19,089 nt of DNA. It comes from an uncultured Lachnospiraceae bacterium (GTDB lineage: Bacteria; Bacillota_A; Clostridia; TANB77; CAG-508). The notes beneath the pieces were generated by a model. It saw nothing but the letters and a program-made list of their open reading frames with translations, did not search any database and was not told where the DNA came from. Where the stretch lies: the NCBI GenBank assembly GCA_947165105.1, contig CAMUZC010000022.1, positions 1 through 19,089 on the forward strand, given 5' to 3'. The translations under genes were made by a program, and so were the position numbers. Shown here piece by piece: positions 13,876 to 19,089 of this stretch. Numbering within the stretch: position 1 is the first letter of the stretch; every line of letters begins with the position of its first letter.

Positions 13876-15177
13876 TTACTTCTTAAATTTAAGTCTATCT
13901 ACAATCATTTCAAAGGTTCCGTTTTCAGTTTGTGGATAAATTCCATATCTAAATTTCATTTCATTTGCCCAATTTGGATATTTCCATTTTCCACCTTGTA
14001 TAGATATAACATCGCCATCAACTTCAATTGAAATAATATAATTTTTATTTAATTCAAAATTATCAATTTTAGTATAATGATTTATGTTATTTTCATCTTT
14101 ATAAGTTACACATATTATTTTATCAATTATAGAAATTCTAATTATTGGTTTAGCACGTCCATCTAAGCTATGAACTTGCATAATTGTAAACTCTTTATAA
14201 TCTTCTGCTTTAGTGATTTTAAAATCTAAAAGTAAAACACCTTTTCTTCCAATTATAAGATGTGTATCTTCAATTCGAGTTGTAGCATTTGCTGGTTCTG
14301 GTTCTCGTACAGTTCCATCTAAAGAAAAAACTATCTGAGACTTTTGAAAACTATCAATGTTTGGATAAATTTTATCATTTAATTTTTGATCAAAACACTG
14401 ATCAGCAAATTTATTATAGAATTTTGGGTTAAAATATTTACGAATAAATGATGTTACTGATTTTTCATCGAATTCAACATCTATCCAATGAAATTGATCT
14501 TTTCCTTGAATTTTACGGTTCTCTTGATGTGTACAAGGTACATTTAAATATAATTTTGATTTTTGTCCAGTAGCTAAACGGATTAAGGCACAAAATTTAT
14601 CTTGTTGTCCACCAATTAACTCTAATAGATTTTCACTTTCATATGGAATTAATGTTTTACAAGAATTCATTAATTTTTCTGGAACTAAACCATCAAATCC
14701 ATAATAAACACCACCACGATAAATTATTCCTTTATCTGTAGCAAAATGATTATCTAATCTACAATGCTGAACATCTCTTGTAAAAGAAATTACACCTAGA
14801 TCTGGAGATAGTTCAAAATCACTAATTGCTCTAAAATAGAATGCATCCAATCCTTCTTTAAATCTCATATCATCATCAATACAGGCATAAAGAGGAGCTT
14901 TGGGTTCTAATAATGCACAATCATTTCTAATTTTAACTAATGGAACTCTTCCATTTGAACAATCATAAGTTTTAAAAGTACTTTCAACATTAAATCCTTT
15001 GAAATAAGTCAAAACTTTTTGTACTAACTCTTCTGTATAAGGTGGTTGAAAAATGATACAAAATTTTATAATTTCTTTAATTGGTTCTAAATATTTAATA
15101 GTTGGTGCCAAAAATTCTAACATTGTATCTGGTTCACATGTTGGTAGCACAAATGCTAATTTAATTTTAGATTCCAT
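13876..15177 (-). CDS. Glycosyltransferase (GT-A type) fused to a jelly-roll polysaccharide-lyase-like domain
   Basis: The 433-aa protein starts KLAFVLPTCEPDTML, like family-2 glycosyltransferases. It has a DDD triad (ACIDDDMRF, 101-103) for metal-nucleotide-sugar binding and GGQQDKFC (189-196) with a candidate catalytic Asp193. From about residue 285 a beta-rich region follows: LLLDFKITKA, IMQVHSLDGRAKPIIRI (332-348) and FRYGIYPQ near 413-420. This matches the concanavalin-like jelly roll of alginate and heparin lyases. There it may bind sugar rather than cleave, since key residues cannot be assigned by eye. No membrane segment. It could glycosylate phage DNA, capsid or host glycan. It is in the operon with grcA upstream. 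Confidence 0.78.
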   Translation of the reverse strand: MESKIKLAFVLPTCEPDTMLEFLAPTIKYLEPIKEIIKFCIIFQPPYTEELVQKVLTYFKGFNVESTFKTYDCSNGRVPLVKIRNDCALLEPKAPLYACIDDDMRFKEGLDAFYFRAISDFELSPDLGVISFTRDVQHCRLDNHFATDKGIIYRGGVYYGFDGLVPEKLMNSCKTLIPYESENLLELIGGQQDKFCALIRLATGQKSKLYLNVPCTHQENRKIQGKDQFHWIDVEFDEKSVTSFIRKYFNPKFYNKFADQCFDQKLNDKIYPNIDSFQKSQIVFSLDGTVREPEPANATTRIEDTHLIIGRKGVLLLDFKITKAEDYKEFTIMQVHSLDGRAKPIIRISIIDKIICVTYKDENNINHYTKIDNFELNKNYIISIEVDGDVISIQGGKWKYPNWANEMKFRYGIYPQTENGTFEMIVDRLKFKK

Positions 15178-15185
15178 ATACTTAC

Positions 15186-15419
15186 CTACATACTTTCATG
15201 AATTGTTCTTGATATAACATCATCTTGTTGTTCTTTAGTTAATTTAATAAAGTTTACAGCATAACCAGAAACACGAATAGTTAATTGAGGATATTTCTCA
15301 GGATGAGCCTGTGCGTCTAATAACATTTCTCTATTAAAAACATTAACATTTAGGTGATATCCACCATCATCTACATATGTATCTAGCATTTGAACTAAAT
15401 TATCTACTCTCTCGCTCAT
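15186..15419 (-). CDS. grcA: GrcA/YfiD-like autonomous glycyl radical domain
   Basis: The 77-aa protein is nearly the C-terminal glycyl-radical domain of pyruvate formate-lyase: [18 protein letters not shown] (19-36), [17 protein letters not shown] (39-55) with radical Gly52, and [16 protein letters not shown]. In E. coli, GrcA/YfiD replaces the broken C-terminus of oxygen-damaged PFL; that protein has 127 residues, so this one lacks the N-terminal 50. It therefore would restore host PFL rather than act in NrdD, whose own radical motif (RRTCGYIG) is intact. It lies between nrdG and the glycosyltransferase, with TAGGAG before the ATG. Confidence 0.93.
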   Translation of the reverse strand: MSERVDNLVQMLDTYVDDGGYHLNVNVFNREMLLDAQAHPEKYPQLTIRVSGYAVNFIKLTKEQQDDVISRTIHESM

Positions 15420-15429
15420 GTTTATTCTC

Positions 15430-15927
15430 CTATTTAACGTATAAAACTGGCTTAAATTTTTTGTTTTTTATTGTGGCTTTAAAATCAATCACTCTTTGAT
15501 TAGAAGAGCCTTTATAACGTAATTTTGGATCAAATAAGTCAATATCAAACTTACCATCTATAAGTACATCAATAGAACTATCTTTAATTTTATCAATTAC
15601 ATCTTTTAATAAATATCCTGTCCAAACCCAAATAGTTTTATTTGGATATACCTCTTTAAATTTTTCAATTAATCTTAATGTTCCATTTATATTTTTATCA
15701 TGTAATGGCTCACCACCTAAAATACTTAATCCAACAATATAATCTGGTTTGGCTAATTCAATTATTTTTGAAATTGTCTCGTCTGTAAATTCTTTTCCAG
15801 AATTAAAATCCCAAATAGTATAATTATGACAACCTTTACAATATAAATCACAACCGCTAAAGTAGATTGCTACTCTACATCCAGGACCATCTGAAATATC
15901 CATTTTTCTAATTTGAGAATAATTCAT
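15430..15927 (-). CDS. nrdG: Anaerobic ribonucleotide reductase activating protein
   Basis: The 165-aa radical SAM protein has the CDLYCKGC cluster (Cys 26, 30, 33), [12 protein letters not shown] before it, and LGGEPLHD as the SAM-binding loop. Length and motifs are those of NrdG, which uses SAM to place the glycyl radical on NrdD. PFL-activating enzyme is longer (about 245 aa), so NrdG is preferred, although it might also act on GrcA. Separated from nrdD by the homing endonuclease. AAGGAGG lies 6 bases before the ATG. Confidence 0.93.
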   Translation of the reverse strand: MNYSQIRKMDISDGPGCRVAIYFSGCDLYCKGCHNYTIWDFNSGKEFTDETISKIIELAKPDYIVGLSILGGEPLHDKNINGTLRLIEKFKEVYPNKTIWVWTGYLLKDVIDKIKDSSIDVLIDGKFDIDLFDPKLRYKGSSNQRVIDFKATIKNKKFKPVLYVK

Positions 15928-15938
15928 ATTTAACCTCC

Positions 15939-16667
15939 TTATTTTTTATTCTTTCGATTTATATCTCCAAAATTAAACTTAGACCTTCCAAGCCAAAATC
16001 CTTCTGGACAATCGATACAAAATTTATCTTCAATCCCATTAGTATACCAATGAGACCCTTTATGTGAAGAATTCTTTTTTCCATCTTCAGATAATTCAAA
16101 ATTAATTCTTCCAGGTTTAAATCCATCCGGACAAGTCACACTCCTGATATTAATTTTACCATCATTAAATCATTTTAATTTTGATAGACTTTCTTTTCGT
16201 TTTTGTTTTGTTTCTTCAGATTGCTTTTTTCCTAAATTCTTTAATCTTAAATTTTGTTTACGTTCTTCAGATAGTGGTATTCCTAGGTTCCAAGCCTTAC
16301 ATGTCATCTTTTTACCGAGCTTAGCTTTACTTATTTTTTGTTTAGTTTCTTCAGATACTATTCGTCCAAAATTTCCATGCCCACCAATAGTTAAATTATA
16401 TCCATTACATTGTTCATCACCGACAAATGAATGATAATATTTAATTCAATATTGTTCTCGCTCATAAGCCTCTTTTGCTGTTAATATATTCTCTTCAATA
16501 ATTTCATGTTCAAAATTTTCTCAACCGTATTTTTGAATAGCACTGTAAAAATAAGACGAGTTTTTATATCCTAATCCATTATTTCATCTTAATTTGGCTT
16601 TAGCTTGAGTTTGACCAATATATACTTTTCCATTAATTTTATTGGTATGTTTATAGATAATTCACAT
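15939..16667 (-). CDS. GIY-YIG homing endonuclease with five in-frame TGA (Trp) codons
   Basis: Read with TGA as Trp this is a complete 242-aa protein; with TGA as stop almost nothing but its last 66 residues would be seen. The GIY-YIG domain has IIYKHTNKINGKVYIGQT (3-20), RW (27-28), YGWENFEHEII (47-57) and GYNLTIGG. Three NUMOD3-type repeats follow (SEETKQKISKAK near 105, SEERKQNL near 133, SEETKQKRKE near 150), then two tandem copies of a W-x-NG...CP-GF-GR-F module (166-191, 207-232). TGA codons are 2, 28, 49, 74 and 166, at typical Trp positions. It lies between nrdD and nrdG, a common place for phage mobile endonucleases. ATG 16667 follows AGGAG TTTTTT. Confidence 0.93.
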
Positions 16668-16732
16668 AAAAAACTCCTAAGTATTTTATATTATACACTA
16701 AATTTAGCATATAACATGCGAATACTTAGGAG
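16668..16732 (-). promoter_or_regulatory. Hairpin with the ribosome binding site and a promoter in its loop
   Basis: Perfect 12-bp inverted repeat CTCCTAAGTATT / AATACTTAGGAG (fwd 16674-16685 and 16721-16732). In a transcript from nrdD the proximal arm, which contains TTAGGAG for the endonuclease, is paired. Six Ts (16668-16673) follow directly, so the stem may also act as a terminator for nrdD. The 35-base loop contains the promoter at 16682-16700. Confidence 0.8.
16682..16700 (-). promoter_or_regulatory. Promoter inside the hairpin loop, for the endonuclease
   Basis: Minus-strand TAGTGTATAATATAAAATA, almost the same as the RNA-ligase promoter. With TATAAT at 16690-16695, transcription would begin near 16683, after the distal arm, so this transcript could not form the hairpin and the ribosome site would be free. 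Confidence 0.5.
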
Positions 16733-16742
16733 AAAAGTTAAT

Positions 16743-18971
16743 TTATTCTTCGACTACGATATTATCTATATGAGTAACTCTATCTTTAATTTCTTGTGTT
16801 CTACCTTTGTTCCACCAATGTTGTCCGATGTAACCACAAGTACGTCTAGCAACATTTAAGAAGTCCTTATCTCTATTTCCACACTGAGGACAATACCAAT
16901 TCAAATCATCATCTAATAAGATTTCACCATCATATCCACATTTTTGACAATAATCTGATTTAGTATTTAATTCAGCATACATAATGTTATTATAAATAAA
17001 TTTAATAACTTCAAGTACTGCTTCAATATTGTTTTGTAAATTTGGTGTTTCAATATAACTAATTGCACCACCTGGAGATAATGCTTGGAATTCTGACTCT
17101 AAAGCTAACTTATCAAATGCATCAATATTTTCAAATACAGGAACATGATAACTATTAGTAATATAATTTCTATCATGACCGTCTAATTTCTCAAATACAT
17201 CAGCTCCGAATCTAGCTTTTAAACATTTAGCGAATTTATAAGTTGTTGATTCAAGTGGTGTTCCATAAATTGAATAATCAATATCTTCTTCAGCTTTCCA
17301 CTTATTACAAGCATCATTCATATGTTGCATTACTTGTAAACCAAATGTTTTACCACCATTACCATCAGTATGACTATGTCCTGTCATATACTTAACACAT
17401 TCATATAATCCTGCATAACCTAATGAAATAGTTGAATAACCATGATATAATAATTCATCAATTTTCTCATGTTTATCTAATCTAGCTAATGCACCATATT
17501 GCCATAAGATTGGAGCCATATCAGATAATTTTCCTTTTAATCTTTCATGTCTACATCTTAATGCTCTATGACATAATTCAAGTCTTTCATCAAAAATCTT
17601 CCAGAATGCGTCTATATTTCCTTTACTAGAAAAAGCGATGTCTGGTAATGAAATAGTTACAACACCTTGATTAAATCTTCCAGAATATTTATGTTTACCT
17701 TCAACATAATTCTTTGCTTTAGCTATATTTCCATACTTTTCACTAAATCTATCTGGTGTTAAAGCAGAACGACAACCCATTACTGAATAACAGTCACCTT
17801 TCTTTAATTCCTTCATTTTCTTTTCTGAAATATAATCAGGAACTAAACGTTTTGCTGTACATTTTGCTGCAAGTTTTGTTAGATAATAATATTCTGAATC
17901 TTCATTAATATTATCTTCCTCAAGGACATAGATTAATTTAGGGAATGCTTGAGTGATATAAACACCTTCCTCATTTTTCATTCCAATAATTCTTTGTTTT
18001 AAGAATTCTTCAATTAATAATGCATGATCGTGTTTTAATTCAGGTCTTTGGTTTAAATACATAAAGACTGTTATGAATGGAGCTTGACCATTAGTTGTAG
18101 ACATTGAATTAATTTGATAATTAAATGTTTGTACAGAAGCTTCAATTTCTCTCTTTAAATCATCTTCTGCATATTTATGAGCTTTTTTAATAAAGTACTT
18201 TTTAAAGAAATGACGTTTAAACCAGTTTCTTCTATTTAAGTGTATTTCAATATACTTCTTTCTACTTGAGTCTACAAACGGTACTAGATCACTCAAATCG
18301 ATAGAACATCCACCATATTGCGAACTTGCTACAGCTGTAATAATTTGTGTTGCAATTGTTGTTGCTTTACTTAACCAATGTGGTTTATCGATCTTAAATC
18401 CATTTACAACAGTACCATTTTGAAGCATATCATCCAAATTAATTAAATCACAGTTATGTAATGCATTTTGTCCAAAATAATCTGCATCATGGAAGTGAAT
18501 AATACCATCTTGATGGGCTTTTACGATATCTTTAGGCAACAAAAGACGGTTAGTAAGGTCAGTGGAAACAATTCCAGCCATATAATCACGCTGAACAGTT
18601 ACGATCTTAGCATCTTTATTACTATTTTCTTCATTCCAATATTCAGATGTTCCACCTAATAGATCAAAAATAGCATCATCAGTAGTGTTTGCTTCTCTTC
18701 TTAATTTATGAATATATCTATATTGGATATAAGAAGAGACAATTTCTGGTTTATTTAATTCTACAAGTTTATTAACAATAATATCTTGAATGGCTTCTAC
18801 ACCTAAACACTTTTTATCGATATTCTTAATAAATTCAGCAATATTAGTTATTTCTTCTTCAGTTAGTCTATGCGCTTTCTTAGTTTCAGCATTTGCTTTT
18901 CTAAGTGCAATCTTGATTTTATCTTCATCAAATGGCACTTGCTTCCTGTCTCGTTTAATAACTTTTTCCAT
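16743..18971 (-). CDS. nrdD: Anaerobic ribonucleoside-triphosphate reductase
   Basis: The 742-aa protein has the whole NrdD plan. An ATP-cone is at residues 1-95 (VIKRDRKQVPFDEDKI). The catalytic barrel includes NALHNCDLINLDDML and QYGGCSIDL with candidate active-site Cys. Near the C-terminus CQKCG and CPQCG form the zinc site, and RRTCGYIG carries the glycyl radical at about Gly713. It reduces NTPs to dNTPs without oxygen, using formate and activation by NrdG. All nine Trp codons are TGG. AAAGGA lies about 8 bases before the ATG. The length is near the E. coli protein (712 aa). No intron or intein is visible. Confidence 0.97.
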   Translation of the reverse strand: MEKVIKRDRKQVPFDEDKIKIALRKANAETKKAHRLTEEEITNIAEFIKNIDKKCLGVEAIQDIIVNKLVELNKPEIVSSYIQYRYIHKLRREANTTDDAIFDLLGGTSEYWNEENSNKDAKIVTVQRDYMAGIVSTDLTNRLLLPKDIVKAHQDGIIHFHDADYFGQNALHNCDLINLDDMLQNGTVVNGFKIDKPHWLSKATTIATQIITAVASSQYGGCSIDLSDLVPFVDSSRKKYIEIHLNRRNWFKRHFFKKYFIKKAHKYAEDDLKREIEASVQTFNYQINSMSTTNGQAPFITVFMYLNQRPELKHDHALLIEEFLKQRIIGMKNEEGVYITQAFPKLIYVLEEDNINEDSEYYYLTKLAAKCTAKRLVPDYISEKKMKELKKGDCYSVMGCRSALTPDRFSEKYGNIAKAKNYVEGKHKYSGRFNQGVVTISLPDIAFSSKGNIDAFWKIFDERLELCHRALRCRHERLKGKLSDMAPILWQYGALARLDKHEKIDELLYHGYSTISLGYAGLYECVKYMTGHSHTDGNGGKTFGLQVMQHMNDACNKWKAEEDIDYSIYGTPLESTTYKFAKCLKARFGADVFEKLDGHDRNYITNSYHVPVFENIDAFDKLALESEFQALSPGGAISYIETPNLQNNIEAVLEVIKFIYNNIMYAELNTKSDYCQKCGYDGEILLDDDLNWYCPQCGNRDKDFLNVARRTCGYIGQHWWNKGRTQEIKDRVTHIDNIVVEE

Positions 18972-19006
18972 ATATTAAGTTATCCTTTCTTTTAAAATTT
19001 TTTGTT

Positions 19007-19022
19007 GATATATTTATACCTT
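19007..19022 (-). promoter_or_regulatory. Possible promoter of nrdD
   Basis: Minus-strand GGTATAAATATATC contains TATAAATA, the T4-late-type core, about 40 bases before the ATG. A second candidate TTTGTATATTAAATA lies at the window edge (19075-19089). The 118 bases after nrdD hold no gene, and I see no NrdR box. Confidence 0.4.
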
Positions 19023-19089
19023 AGGTAATTAATTTAGCATTAGAAAACCCTTGAAAATATTTACATATTAACTCTATTTAATATACAAA

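Noticed and set aside
3054..16667. TGA as selenocysteine or as glycine (code 25)
   Set aside because: Sites match Trp in the families, several per gene, and no SECIS-like stem follows; Gly does not suit RW, YGW or YVTW.
16668..16742. Group I intron around the endonuclease
   Set aside because: nrdD and nrdG are complete and no exon is split; the gene is free-standing.
16605..16859. Plus-strand frame across the nrdD-endonuclease gap
   Set aside because: Crosses the hairpin and two real genes; no ribosome site.
18468..18978. Two plus-strand frames over nrdD
   Set aside because: Opposite a highly conserved gene.
1..19089. tRNA genes, including a UCA suppressor, and CRISPR arrays
   Set aside because: No gap is long enough to hold a tRNA that I can fold, and no spaced repeats are visible.
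18972..19089. NrdR box upstream of nrdD
   Set aside because: No match to the paired NrdR palindromes was seen.

Overview
The window looks like part of a large, strongly AT-rich bacteriophage genome. Apart from the tail of one convergent gene at the left edge, all 28 other genes lie on the minus strand. They are tightly packed, often overlap by one to a few bases, and end in short hairpin terminators with T-runs. The gene mix is typical of the accessory part of a big tailed phage: RNA repair, nucleotide metabolism, a homing endonuclease, PhoH, NADAR, a proteasome-like hydrolase and many small unknown proteins. An oxygen-sensitive reductase (NrdD/NrdG) and a glycyl-radical spare part (GrcA) point to an anaerobic, probably gut, host. 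I see no structural genes, tRNAs or CRISPR.

The main global observation is that TGA is read as tryptophan. Five genes contain in-frame TGA codons, ten in all. They are whole only if TGA is sense, and several TGA codons fall where their families have Trp (GlmS, GIY-YIG endonuclease). Every gene whose end is visible stops at TAA or TAG. A standard-code annotation would break glmS, phoH, the homing endonuclease, one FETNSSS protein and a small 76-aa gene into pieces.

Layout, in the direction of transcription (right to left): nrdD (16743-18971), a GIY-YIG homing endonuclease (15939-16667) behind a hairpin that buries its ribosome binding site, nrdG, grcA, a glycosyltransferase fused to a jelly-roll domain, and a small protein. 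Next comes an RNA-repair unit: RNA ligase (12463-13557), a small gene, and a polynucleotide kinase-HD phosphatase (11288-12265), followed by a small membrane protein. The next unit holds an orphan YafQ-like toxin, a P-loop kinase and a full-length but active-site-altered GlmS (8240-10120). PhoH follows (7302-8162). A run of about ten small or unknown genes (3054-7234) includes three proteins sharing an N-terminal FETNSSS motif, a DUF5662-like protein and a zinc-ribbon protein. The last block has a radical SAM protein, a small gene, NADAR, a SLOG/DUF2493 protein and a proteasome-like Ntn hydrolase.

The genes suggest several jobs: making dNTPs without oxygen and protecting host glycyl-radical metabolism; repairing cleaved tRNA; reversing or remodelling ADP-ribose or nucleotide signals; and possibly supplying amino sugar for glycosylation (GlmS plus glycosyltransferase). 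Promoters with a shared TTGTATAATATA-like core sit directly after several terminators, dividing the strand into short transcription units.
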